Source: Desulfosarcina widdelii
Lineage (GTDB): Bacteria > Desulfobacterota > Desulfobacteria > Desulfobacterales > Desulfosarcinaceae
Reading direction: 5' to 3'
NCBI RefSeq assembly: GCF_009688965.1
Contig: NZ_AP021875.1
Span: 5,146,001-5,210,000, forward strand
Length of the DNA: 64,000 bases
In this document: positions 8,781-16,994 of the stretch, in pieces
How positions within the stretch are numbered: position 1 is the stretch's first letter
Layout: every line of letters begins with the position of its first letter
Notes under the pieces: model-generated
Databases searched by the model: none
Told to the model about the DNA's origin: nothing
The model's input: only the letters and a program-made list of their open reading frames with translations
Made by a program: the position numbers and the translations under genes

Positions 8781-9101
8781 CTACAGAGATAGCAGCATAT
8801 GGAGCTCGGACAACCGTGTATTATGAATCGGATACTCCAATGAAGCAGGCCATAAGCTTACAGCACCTCGCATGAAACTCTGCCGGTAGGTTTTTTCCAA
8901 TATTGCCTGTTCATGGTTTCCAAGGATATTAATGATGTTTCGTTTTTCGATCAGATTTAGAACCTCTTCTGGTTCAGGACCATATCCAATGCTATCTCCC
9001 AAGTTAACAATGCGGTCTATTTCAGAATGATCAATATCCCTTAAAACCTCCTCGAAAGCTTCAAGATTTCAATGAATATCTGACATCACCGCTATTCTCA
9101 T
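8781..9101 (-). pseudogene. Calcineurin-like metallophosphoesterase, broken by UGA and truncated
   Basis: From the ATG at 9101 the frame reads MRIAVMSDIH, stop, NLEAFEEVLRD...NLGDSIGYGPEPEEVLN...ILGNHEQAI. These are the SDIHGNLxA, GDxxGYGPxP and GNHE metal motifs of the family. The stop (UGA at 9069-9071) replaces the invariant Gly of SDIHGN, so it is a nonsense mutation and not a cysteine-type recoding. The protein also ends about 100 residues early, lacking the downstream His motifs. It lies just downstream of the kinase operon on the same strand. Confidence 0.85.
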
Positions 9102-9121
9102 CAGGCACCGCCTCATATAAT

Positions 9122-11098
9122 TTATTTTTCGGTTGAATCGCTTTTAACAGTTCTGAATCCTACCTCTTCAAAACCTTCCCAAGGGAATCGAGATAAAATT
9201 GGTGGAGGGGAGTTATTGCCATTGTTATGTTGCTCTAAGGTTCCCATGACGACAAAAAGATTATCTTGTAGTTTGTCTTTCGAGATACTGGATAAAGTTC
9301 GAAGTCCCCATTCTCCGATTCCCTTGTTTAGGGCACGGAGGTCGAATTTATTTTGTTTAAAGAATGCCGCTGACGGGGGTTCTTTCGAAGTGTGGATTTC
9401 GGTTTTTGAGTTGTTATTTTCGAGTTGACCGTCTTGATCCATGCTTATATTTTTCTCGGACCAATCACTTCCCATCATGCTGTTCATCATACCTTTCATG
9501 TTCGTCGAATCAGAATTGTTAGTGGTGCCTTTCAATTCAGCTGGCTGGATGGTGGCCCCCTTTGTAGCCGCATATAGCCACTCCACTTCGGTCGGCAATC
9601 GTCTGTCAAAAAAACTGGCAAAAGCAGATGCGCCATATCCAGTCACACGCAGCGCCGGACTCGAAGCATAGGCAGGGTCACTCACATGAAATTCTTTTCT
9701 TCCGTATACAATCGGCTCATAGCCTTCATGCACTTCGCCAAGAAGATACCAGTTCGCACCATCACCTTTTACAACTCCGTTTTCCAGGTTGATTCTTGAC
9801 AAATTATGGTTCAGAAAATCAACAAACTGTTGATTGGTTACCAGAAATTCATCCATGTAAAAAGAAACTATCTCAACCGACTGTCCCGAGACCGTTTCTA
9901 ATGTTGTCGGCAATGCCAGCCTGCCTTCAGGTATCAGGCGTTGTTTCCCGACGTGTTCCGTTATTTCAGAATTGTTCGCAGGATTTGCTGTGAGCCCATT
10001 GCGACTGTTTGTAGATTGAACAACCTTTTCATGTTGTAGATTGCCCGGAGGCAGGTTTGGTTCGCCAAGCAGGTGCCAGAGGGTCATTAGAATTACTGAA
10101 AGGGTTGCTGTAATAATGCCTGCCCAAATCCACTTGGGATTGGAAAAAGACTTGCCGTTTTGTTGTTTTTCGGCACTCTGAGTTTGTTGGGCAACATTTT
10201 CATCACGTATTAGTTCAATAAGCTGATCATGCAGATCCCTTACAGACTTGGTTCTTTTTAAACGGTTTTCCTCAGTAGATTCAGAAATAATACGATCCAG
10301 CCGCTTAAAAAAAGGCGATTCCGCTTCAGAAAGGTTGACACTTTTAAACGGGGTGGTTCCCGTCGTTATTTTACCATCAACAGTTTCAAACAATATCTTC
10401 CCAAGAGAATAGACGTCGGCTCTTTGATCCGCTCTTTTAAAGTCAAAAAAATGTTCAGGGGACATATAGTGAGGCGAGCCTTTCACATCTATGGATTGGG
10501 TTATCGGTTTTAACCTGTGTGATCGAGACAGTCCAAAATCTGCTATCTTCGGAGTTCGGTTATCCATTAAAATATTTTCTGGCTTTAGATCACGATGTAT
10601 AATTCCAATACTATGCAAGGCTTCGACACCTGATAGGACCGGCAAAAAAAATTCCTCAATCCAGTCCTTGAGGGTATCGGTTTCAGGATAAAAACCCTCC
10701 TCAGACATAGTTGCGCGTAAAGATCCGCCCGGTATATACTCCATGGCAATATATTCAACCGGTGTATCCACACCGCACTTATTTATCGAAATGGAATCGT
10801 GATCAAAAACCTGCAAAACGTTTGGATTACGGATTTGCGCCATGGATTGCACTTCGCGCTTAAACCGTTGAACTAAGGTCCCAGCCTCTTCATCTCCTTC
10901 GTCAATCGAATCAAGCCACTCCCTTGAAATGACCTTGATGGCGACATCACGATTAAGATTAGTCTGATGGGCTCGATAAACCTCGCCCATGCCGCCTTTA
11001 TCGATAAACTCAAGGATAACCCATTTTTGGTTTAGTACGTCGCCTACCTTCAACGTATTGTTGCAGGATGTCGTCATATTTTTAGCCGTTTGCACCAT
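9122..11098 (-). CDS. Transmembrane Ser/Thr protein kinase with C-terminal FGE-sulfatase-like domain
   Basis: About 658 residues. The kinase domain has the glycine loop KGGMGEVYRAH, AIKVIS (Lys), IIHRDLKPENILMD, IADFGLSRS and a YMSPEHFF activation segment. One helix (WIWAGIITATLSVILMTLW) follows, then an extracytoplasmic half resembling formylglycine-generating-enzyme/SUMF1 domains (FYMDEFLVTNQQFVDFLN, LRVTGYGASAFASFFDRRLP, GEWGLRT, GFRTV). A paralogue is at 50222-52111, and aligning the two suggests a start at 11098 or 11077, although the frame is open to a GTG at 11146. It is the last intact gene of a SHOCT/small-protein/kinase operon under a sigma-54 site. Substrates unknown. Confidence 0.9.
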   Translation of the reverse strand: MVQTAKNMTTSCNNTLKVGDVLNQKWVILEFIDKGGMGEVYRAHQTNLNRDVAIKVISREWLDSIDEGDEEAGTLVQRFKREVQSMAQIRNPNVLQVFDHDSISINKCGVDTPVEYIAMEYIPGGSLRATMSEEGFYPETDTLKDWIEEFFLPVLSGVEALHSIGIIHRDLKPENILMDNRTPKIADFGLSRSHRLKPITQSIDVKGSPHYMSPEHFFDFKRADQRADVYSLGKILFETVDGKITTGTTPFKSVNLSEAESPFFKRLDRIISESTEENRLKRTKSVRDLHDQLIELIRDENVAQQTQSAEKQQNGKSFSNPKWIWAGIITATLSVILMTLWHLLGEPNLPPGNLQHEKVVQSTNSRNGLTANPANNSEITEHVGKQRLIPEGRLALPTTLETVSGQSVEIVSFYMDEFLVTNQQFVDFLNHNLSRINLENGVVKGDGANWYLLGEVHEGYEPIVYGRKEFHVSDPAYASSPALRVTGYGASAFASFFDRRLPTEVEWLYAATKGATIQPAELKGTTNNSDSTNMKGMMNSMMGSDWSEKNISMDQDGQLENNNSKTEIHTSKEPPSAAFFKQNKFDLRALNKGIGEWGLRTLSSISKDKLQDNLFVVMGTLEQHNNGNNSPPPILSRFPWEGFEEVGFRTVKSDSTEK

Positions 11099-11152
11099 TG
11101 GATTAATTCTCGTTTCTTGAATAAGTTGGCTATTCGATAGAATCACAAGAAC

Positions 11153-11515
11153 TTAGGACATAGACCTGGCGGTAGCTTTTCGGCTAAGGGATCGTATCAT
11201 TCCGTTCTGCTTATCTACCATAAGTGTGTGGATGATACTCCCGTTAGCCTCGCTCACATGGGCTATATAGTAACGACCCGTATTCTCAAGATCAGTGATA
11301 CCGTATTCGTCAATATCATTTTGATCGATACGTCGCTTAATAATCTCAGTTGCAGTGGCTGATCCCATACCATCAAAAAAGCTTGGTTCAACCATTTCCT
11401 CTTCAAGATTTTCATCCAGATTTGTTGATCTGAGTTTGTTGACAACGTTTCCATCATTATTCAATTTGTTTTTAACTATTATGCTAAAATCTTTAAAAAC
11501 ATTAAATAGCTTCAT
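11153..11515 (-). CDS. Unnamed ~120-residue kinase/phosphatase-associated protein, copy 1
   Basis: 120 residues with an amphipathic N-terminus (MKLFNVFKDFSIIVKNK), a variable linker, and a C-terminal domain ATEIIKRRIDQNDIDEYGI...NTGRYYIAHV...LMVDKQNGMIRSLSRK. The same domain occurs at 42006-42338 and 56292-56639. Its beta-alpha pattern, ending in GRYY.A and VDKQ.G.IR, is PepSY-like to my eye, but I do not recognise a named family. AAGGAG precedes the ATG. It sits between the SHOCT gene and the kinase in one operon, suggesting a role in the kinase pathway. Confidence 0.8.
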   Translation of the reverse strand: MKLFNVFKDFSIIVKNKLNNDGNVVNKLRSTNLDENLEEEMVEPSFFDGMGSATATEIIKRRIDQNDIDEYGITDLENTGRYYIAHVSEANGSIIHTLMVDKQNGMIRSLSRKATARSMS

Positions 11516-11565
11516 GGCAACTCCTTGTGGTGGACTTTTGGTTATATTTCAGTTTTATTGGCCAG

Positions 11566-11823
11566 CTATAAGAGGACCTGTTTCATCTTGTTAAACTCTT
11601 CGTTATTTATTTCGCCTTTCGCATAGCGCATTTTTAATATCTCCAATGAATCGTTCCTGTCGGTGGTTACTGATTCTTTTGAGTAGTCGTTTTTTCTGCT
11701 TATTGTTTTGATGAAGAAAATTATTGCGAATATAATTAAACTCCAGAATATTAAGGAAATAATTCCACGAGAGAACAGGAACCCTATGAACGGTATATTG
11801 CCGTAATAACTGCAGCCCCACAT
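11566..11823 (-). CDS. Small SHOCT-domain membrane protein, copy 1
   Basis: 85 residues from ATG 11823. GAGG six bases upstream favours this over the ATG at 11835. A hydrophobic helix (IISLIFWSLIIFAIIFFI) is followed by a basic linker and a C-terminal SHOCT motif, LEILKMRYAKGEINNEEFNKMK. SHOCT is a short C-terminal oligomerisation-type motif. Three further SHOCT proteins in this window (16609, 23897, 40172) share this layout. It heads the kinase operon and is transcribed away from the histidine kinase. Confidence 0.85.
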   Translation of the reverse strand: MWGCSYYGNIPFIGFLFSRGIISLIFWSLIIFAIIFFIKTISRKNDYSKESVTTDRNDSLEILKMRYAKGEINNEEFNKMKQVLL

Positions 11824-11894
11824 TTTTAACCTCATTCTTTTTCAATATTTTTTGGATATTCTAAAATGTCTCAAACCAATTAAGCGTAATACTG

Positions 11895-11910
11895 AGCAAC
11901 TTCTGTGCCG
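11895..11910 (-). promoter_or_regulatory. Sigma-54 promoter (-24/-12) for the SHOCT-kinase operon
   Basis: Read on the minus strand it is CGGCACAGAAGTTGCT, keeping GG, GC and the exact 10-nt spacing of the TGGCAC-N5-TTGC consensus with one outer mismatch. It lies 72 bp before the SHOCT ATG. A sigma-54 activator gene (13941-15317) is nearby. Confidence 0.75.
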
Positions 11911-11954
11911 CGTATCAATACAATCCATATCATTAAGGAATCATTAATAAATAC

Positions 11955-11970
11955 TGGCATGCTTATTGTT
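11955..11970 (+). promoter_or_regulatory. Imperfect sigma-54-like site before the histidine kinase
   Basis: TGGCATGCTTATTGTT matches the consensus and spacing except that the -12 GC is GT, which is usually damaging. It could be a weak promoter for the histidine kinase/regulator operon or a coincidence. The rest of 11836-12148 has no gene. Confidence 0.35.
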
Positions 11971-12148
11971 AATTCTACAGAATATAGGCTTGCAACAGCT
12001 ATAAGTGGGGTTATTTTACCCATGCAGGCGTATTTTCAGACAGCAACTGTTTACAAATTACCCAGTCTCCCCTAAGGTTTCCTTTAACGGAGGTTACCAG
12101 GTTGAAACTTGAACCGACTTTCAAACTGATCAAATAGGTGATGTTTAG

Positions 12149-13930
12149 ATGAATAAGAGCAGCGAAAACCGTTTTGGGCACAACCTACACGCTTCACCCT
12201 GGATAATTGTTGGTTCAGTCGTGATTTTGCTAATCACTGTTGTTGTGCTGGCAGTGCAGAACCACAACCGCGAAAAACAGTACATGTCTCGTATTTTGAA
12301 CGAGAAAGGCGCTGCTCTTATCAAAGCGATAGAGGCAGGAACTCGAACAGGGATGATGGGAATGATGTGGGGAGGGAAGCAAATTCAAACCCTAATCGAA
12401 GAGACTGCTCTCCTGCAAGATGTCCTTTATATAACGATAACAGACATCCATGGCCTTGTTCTGGCCAGCAGCCGAAGCGCATCAATTGGCACTCAATTGA
12501 GAGATAGCCCTTCCTTAGAGGGGATTGACCCATCTGATAAAGTCAACTGGAGGATTATAAGCCTCGATAATCAGCGGCGCTCATTTGAAGTATACAGAAA
12601 CTTCAGACCCATTTCTAACCGCGATGACTGGATGAACAATCGCATGCGCCAAATGATGGGCAGGCATGGCATGATGATGGGAACAGATAACGACTGGTGT
12701 TTCCCGTCAGGAAAAACCGACGATGAGAACGTCATACTGATCGGTTTAGATCCCGAACCTTTTGAGGATGCACGCAAAGAGGATGTTCGCAACACGGTTA
12801 TAATCTCAGGGGTACTGGTTGTATTGGGACTGGCCGGTTTCATTTCTATGTTCTGGATGCAAAGCTACCGTTCAACCAAAAAATCACTCCAGGATACCAG
12901 TGCAATTGCTGATGAAGTCGTCAGAAGTCTTCCGGTAGGCCTGATAGCCACAGATAGAGACGGGAGGGTCGCCTTCTACAACAGCACTGCTGAGCGGATC
13001 ACCGGGCTTAATTTGTTTGACGCACGTGGAAAAGATCCAGAAACCATTCTGCCAAGCTATTTTTGTGGATTAAAAAAGATGTTGGATCAAGGTGAATCCA
13101 TTTTCGAAAAAGAGATGGAATGTGAATTTGTTAAAGATACGATCGTCCCAGTCAGTGTTAGTGCATCAAAAATTATCAATGAAGAAGGGCAATTTGTCGG
13201 CCAGGTCCTTATCCTTCGAGACCTTGGCGAAGTCCGTCGCCTGCAGGATGAAGTTCGTCGAAAAGAAAAACTGGCGGCAATCGGGGGCCTTGCTGCAGGT
13301 GTCGCTCATGAAATCAGAAATCCGTTAAGTTCAATTAAAGGCATCGCATCCTATTTTAAGAATAAGTTTGATGAAGACAGTGGTGATAAAGAGATGGCTG
13401 GTGTTATGATTGAGGAAGTGGACCGCATGAACCGGGTCATCAGCGAATTGCTGGAGTTTGCCAGACCGACAGATTTAAACCTTAAAAGATCGGATGTGAA
13501 TTCATTAATTGAGCATTCGGTACGGCTTATAGAAAAAGAAGCTCATACGAAGGATATTTCGATTAAATTGTATTTAACCAAACAGCCTTTAACAACCGAA
13601 ATTGATTCGGATCGATTTTCTCAATGCCTTCTGAATTTGTATTTAAACGCTCTTCAGGCGATGGAGAAAGGTGGTCAGCTAAGTATTAAAAATTCCTTGT
13701 CCGATGATAGCCTCATAGTCATTGAAATTGGAGATACCGGATCAGGAATTGAGGCTCAAAATATGCACAAAATATTTGATCCTTATTATACCACGAAAAC
13801 CAAAGGCACCGGTTTAGGGCTGGCGATAGTCCACAAAATAATCGAAGCCCACAACGGGAGTGTAAAGGTTCGTAGTGCTCCTGATCAAGGTACTACCTTT
13901 ACAATCAGCATTCCAGCAAAGAAGCTTTGA
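12149..13930 (+). CDS. ZraS-like membrane sensor histidine kinase
   Basis: 593 residues: TM1 (about 18-36), a periplasmic sensor of about 180 residues, TM2 (about 215-235), PAS (VVRSLPVGLIATDRDGRVAF), then HisKA (HEIRNPLSSIKG) and HATPase (NLYLNALQAM, GDTGSGI, GTGLGLAIV). The periplasmic part holds Met/His clusters (GMMGMMWGG; MRQMMGRHGMMMG) that look suited to binding Cu(I) or another soft metal. The sigma-54 response regulator starts 10 bp downstream. By analogy to ZraSR it should sense periplasmic metal or envelope stress. The ligand is inferred. Confidence 0.9.
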   Translation: MNKSSENRFGHNLHASPWIIVGSVVILLITVVVLAVQNHNREKQYMSRILNEKGAALIKAIEAGTRTGMMGMMWGGKQIQTLIEETALLQDVLYITITDIHGLVLASSRSASIGTQLRDSPSLEGIDPSDKVNWRIISLDNQRRSFEVYRNFRPISNRDDWMNNRMRQMMGRHGMMMGTDNDWCFPSGKTDDENVILIGLDPEPFEDARKEDVRNTVIISGVLVVLGLAGFISMFWMQSYRSTKKSLQDTSAIADEVVRSLPVGLIATDRDGRVAFYNSTAERITGLNLFDARGKDPETILPSYFCGLKKMLDQGESIFEKEMECEFVKDTIVPVSVSASKIINEEGQFVGQVLILRDLGEVRRLQDEVRRKEKLAAIGGLAAGVAHEIRNPLSSIKGIASYFKNKFDEDSGDKEMAGVMIEEVDRMNRVISELLEFARPTDLNLKRSDVNSLIEHSVRLIEKEAHTKDISIKLYLTKQPLTTEIDSDRFSQCLLNLYLNALQAMEKGGQLSIKNSLSDDSLIVIEIGDTGSGIEAQNMHKIFDPYYTTKTKGTGLGLAIVHKIIEAHNGSVKVRSAPDQGTTFTISIPAKKL

Positions 13931-13940
13931 TGAGGGATAT

Positions 13941-15317
13941 ATGAGCAACGAAAAGCTATTTCACATATTGGTGGTCGAAGATGATCGCAGCCATTTGAAG
14001 ACTCTGAAAACAATTATTACAAGCTGGGGCTACAAAACCACTGAGGTAGATGATGGAACGAAGGCGGTTCAGCATGTTAGAGAGCGCCCCTATGATCTTA
14101 TCTTGATGGATATTCGAATGGCTGAAATGAGCGGAATAGAAGCTTTAAAACAAATCAAAGAATACAATCCAGCCATTCCGATACTTATCATGACCGCTTA
14201 TTCATCGGTCGATTCAGCAGTTGAAGCCCTAAAAGCCGGAGCATACGATTATTTGACCAAGCCGCTTGATTTTGATGTGTTGAAGCTGACCCTTGAACGG
14301 GCATTGGAGCATACCAGTCTCAAAGTAGAAAATAGAGATCTGAAAGACAAACTGAGCGCTGATTACGATTTAAAAAATATCGTCGGAAAAAGCAAGGCGA
14401 TGAAAGATTTGGTTGATATGCTGGCGATGATCGCACCCTCTGAAGCCACTGCGTTAATTACTGGGGAAAGCGGAACGGGCAAGGAGCTGATCGCCAAGTC
14501 GATCCATCACAACAGCAGCCGAAAGAATCATCCGCTGGTGGTTGTAAACTGTGCAGCGCTGACTGAAACGCTGCTGGAATCTGAACTCTTTGGTCATGAA
14601 AAAGGGTCATTCACAGGAGCCGATAAACGTCGTGAAGGACGGTTTATGCAAGCCAATAAGGGGACAATTTTCCTGGATGAGATCGGAGAAACTTCAGCAA
14701 TGATGCAGGCTAAACTGCTGCGTGTCATTCAGGAAAGAGAGATTCAAAGAGTGGGTGGCGATGAAACCTTAAACGTGGATGTGCGTATATTAGCCGCAAC
14801 CAACAAGAACCTGGGAGAAGAAGTCGCCAAGGAAAGATTCAGAGAAGATCTGTATTATCGCCTGAATGTTGTTACGCTGGATGTGCCACCCCTCAGGGAG
14901 CGGCAAGATGACATCCCTTTGCTTGCGCAGCATTTTCTAAAAAAATATGCTAAAAAAAACCGCAAGAGGGTTAAGGTATTTTCCCCGTTGGCGATGGATA
15001 TGCTTTTAAAATATGAGTGGCCAGGAAACGTCAGGGAACTCGAAAACACAGTTGAGCGAGCCGTGATTTTGTTAACCGGTGATAACATCACAGAAAAAGA
15101 GCTGGCTTCAAATATCACCGAACCCTATTCAAAGGTTAGTGATTGGGTTGAACGGCCGAAGCCTGTTGCAGCTAACCGTCCCTTGGAAGACATTGAAAAA
15201 GAGGCGATACTTGCCACCCTTGAAGCGACTGGTGGCAATAAAAGTGAAACCGCACGGAGGTTAAAGATCAATCGGAAAACCCTTCACAACAAACTGAAAG
15301 AGTACGGTGTCGATTGA
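13941..15317 (+). CDS. ZraR/NtrC-like sigma-54-dependent response regulator
   Basis: 458 residues starting at ATG 13941 after GAGGGATAT. The receiver domain has acidic VVEDD, phospho-acceptor Asp in LILMDIRM, MTAYSS and the K of YLTKPLDF. The AAA+ domain has Walker A GESGTGKE, the sigma-54 contact loop ESELFGHEKGSFTGA, Walker B GTIFLDEIGE, and arginine-finger regions. A Fis-type HTH ends the protein (NKSETARRLKINRKTLHNKL). It should activate the sigma-54 promoters found at six places in the island, starting with the zraP-like gene 360 bp downstream. Confidence 0.95.
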   Translation: MSNEKLFHILVVEDDRSHLKTLKTIITSWGYKTTEVDDGTKAVQHVRERPYDLILMDIRMAEMSGIEALKQIKEYNPAIPILIMTAYSSVDSAVEALKAGAYDYLTKPLDFDVLKLTLERALEHTSLKVENRDLKDKLSADYDLKNIVGKSKAMKDLVDMLAMIAPSEATALITGESGTGKELIAKSIHHNSSRKNHPLVVVNCAALTETLLESELFGHEKGSFTGADKRREGRFMQANKGTIFLDEIGETSAMMQAKLLRVIQEREIQRVGGDETLNVDVRILAATNKNLGEEVAKERFREDLYYRLNVVTLDVPPLRERQDDIPLLAQHFLKKYAKKNRKRVKVFSPLAMDMLLKYEWPGNVRELENTVERAVILLTGDNITEKELASNITEPYSKVSDWVERPKPVAANRPLEDIEKEAILATLEATGGNKSETARRLKINRKTLHNKLKEYGVD

Positions 15318-15576
15318 TCTCTACCAACTGGTTGAAAGATTTTGTTTAAAAGCTATTCCTGCCCACTACCCCCTGATCCAATTCCATTTCCTATCATTTT
15401 TCTGGCTGGTTATTTATACCCCACTATCAAATAATATCCGCCTGAAGGTGTGTAAAAACACCACAGATTCAATGATAGGCTATCGACCGTACTGATCGCC
15501 TAAGCAACATACTTTTTTCCATAATACTCATATTTACGTATAGTTATGTATGTACAAGATTGCTTCGACCAAAGTC

Positions 15577-15592
15577 TGGCATAGCCATTGCT
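15577..15592 (+). promoter_or_regulatory. Sigma-54 promoter (-24/-12) for the zraP-like/oxidase operon
   Basis: TGGCATAGCCATTGCT has GG and GC at the exact spacing and the TTGCT box. The expected start is near 15604, 70 bp before the ATG. The rest of 15318-15676 has no gene. The position just after the regulator gene mirrors the ZraSR-zraP arrangement known in enterobacteria. Confidence 0.85.
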
Positions 15593-15676
15593 CTATCATG
15601 TTTTTAACATTGCGGGGTTTTAAAAAAAGCTATTTTTAAAACCAAACGAAAATCAACTAATTTTACGGAGGCACAA

Positions 15677-16168
15677 ATGAAAAAGAAAACAAAAGGAATC
15701 ATCGTATTAACGGTTGTGGCGATCTTTGGCTTTACTACCCTGGCGTTTGCCGGTTGGGGTAATGGCTGCAATTACGGAATGCGGCGAGGCAATAACAGTG
15801 CAAATTGGAATCACGGGGATGGATCTATGCATGGCCAAGGCCAATATTACGGCAATCTTTCTGAACAGGAAATAGCCAAAATAGAGAAACAGCGTAATGA
15901 ATTTTTTAAGGCCACTGAGAATAACCGGCAAATGCTTTACGAAAAAGAGCTGGCATTGAGAAGCGAGCTGGCAAAGGAAAACCCTGACACCAGCAAGGCT
16001 TCCAATTTGCAGAGTGAAATTTCCAAGCTTCAAAGTGATTTGGATCAAACACGACTGGATTATCAAATCCAGGCCAGAAAATCAGTACCAAACTATGGAC
16101 GTGGCGATAGCGGATACGGCCATATGATGGGCAACGGTCCTCGTGGTGACAGATATTGCATGTGGTAG
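15677..16168 (+). CDS. ZraP/Spy-like periplasmic metal-responsive protein, copy 1
   Basis: 163 residues. A signal peptide (residues 1-26, ending TLAFA) is followed by a Gly/Asn/His-rich stretch and a helical hairpin (LSEQEIAKIEKQRNEFFKAT...LRSELAKENPDTSKASNL) like ZraP/CpxP/Spy chaperones. The tail is MMGNGPRGDRYCMW. ZraP-family proteins bind zinc or copper in the periplasm and counter envelope stress. GGAGG precedes the ATG. A sigma-54 site is upstream, so control by the adjacent two-component system is likely. A similar gene is at 39602. Confidence 0.85.
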   Translation: MKKKTKGIIVLTVVAIFGFTTLAFAGWGNGCNYGMRRGNNSANWNHGDGSMHGQGQYYGNLSEQEIAKIEKQRNEFFKATENNRQMLYEKELALRSELAKENPDTSKASNLQSEISKLQSDLDQTRLDYQIQARKSVPNYGRGDSGYGHMMGNGPRGDRYCMW

Positions 16169-16199
16169 GCTCAAAAGCCGTATTGAAAACACTTGTGAT

Positions 16200-16219
16200 G
16201 GGGCGGTGCTCACCGCCCC
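16200..16219 (+). terminator. GC-rich hairpin after the zraP-like gene
   Basis: GGGGCGGTG and CACCGCCCC pair around CT, giving a strong stem 31 bp after the stop. Only a weak T-stretch follows (ACTCATTT), so it may attenuate rather than end transcription into the lipoprotein gene. Confidence 0.55.
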
Positions 16220-16283
16220 ACTCATTTAAAATGAATTCTTGGACTACCTAAAAAGACCAATAGATCAGAAGAAAGGTGCTCCG

Positions 16284-16559
16284 ATGAAAATCGAATCTTT
16301 GAAAAAGGCTGTAAGACCAATCTTGATTGTTGCAGTTGTTGGTATTGCTTTAACAGCATTGGCAGGTTGTGGCATAGGCCATGGTCCTTACCGACATGGT
16401 TACGATGGGCAAAAGTACTATAATAATGCAGACCATTACAGAAGCGGCTATAGTGACTCGGGCCACGATTTTACTTCGCGAAAATACAATCAAAACCACA
16501 GAGGCAACGGTTACATGATGGGATATGGCCCTGGTCGAAGTGGATATTGTGGGTGGTAA
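16284..16559 (+). CDS. Small Tyr/His/Gly-rich lipoprotein
   Basis: 91 residues from ATG 16284 (AAAGGTG upstream). A hydrophobic leader ends in lipobox ALAGC, so it is probably lipid-anchored. The mature part is rich in His, Tyr, Asn and Gly, with the tail MMGYGPGRSGYCGW, close to the tail of the preceding ZraP-like protein. A metal-binding role at the envelope is plausible from composition and context. No family is recognised. Confidence 0.7.
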   Translation: MKIESLKKAVRPILIVAVVGIALTALAGCGIGHGPYRHGYDGQKYYNNADHYRSGYSDSGHDFTSRKYNQNHRGNGYMMGYGPGRSGYCGW

Positions 16560-16608
16560 GTTATCAGCCTTATTTCGGTATTTCGACAAATCGATTGGGA
16601 AGTGTAAC

Positions 16609-16974
16609 ATGACTTACAAAAACGGGCTTCAAAAGGGGTTTACGTGGTCATTGGCCATATTGATCCTAAGCAACATTTACTTAAGTCCTGCATTGGCCCA
16701 ATCCGGCAGGTACAGTAACTGGCACATGGGTCGATGGATGATGGGCGATTGGGGTATGGGAAGGTTCGGTATGATATTAATGATTATTTTTTGGGGTCTA
16801 ATTATCGTAGGGATAGTTTCTTTTGTTAAATGGTTGATTCAAACCAAGGGCAGCAGAGGCGGTTCTATTGTCAGCAATGGTTCCAAGCCAATGGATATTT
16901 TGAAGGAACGCTATGCCAAAGGTGAAATAGCCCATGATGAATTCGAATCGATGAAAAAAGATATACTCCAATAG
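16609..16974 (+). CDS. SHOCT-domain membrane protein, copy 2
   Basis: 121 residues from ATG 16609 (GGGAAG upstream). A signal or TM segment ends LSPALAQ, followed by a Trp/Met/Gly-rich patch (WHMGRWMMGDWGMGRFGM), a TM helix (ILMIIFWGLIIVGIVSFV), and a C-terminal SHOCT motif MDILKERYAKGEIAHDEFESMK. It is closely similar to the protein at 23897-24253. It lies between the lipoprotein and the multicopper oxidase in one operon. The Met/Trp patch suggests copper handling, by inference. Confidence 0.8.
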   Translation: MTYKNGLQKGFTWSLAILILSNIYLSPALAQSGRYSNWHMGRWMMGDWGMGRFGMILMIIFWGLIIVGIVSFVKWLIQTKGSRGGSIVSNGSKPMDILKERYAKGEIAHDEFESMKKDILQ

Positions 16975-16994
16975 CTCACACATGGTGATCTTCA

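Noticed and set aside
9069..9071. UGA in the metallophosphoesterase as a further selenocysteine
   Set aside because: The residue replaced is the invariant Gly of SDIHGN, not Cys, and the gene is also truncated. It is a nonsense mutation and a useful contrast to the six Cys-site UGAs.
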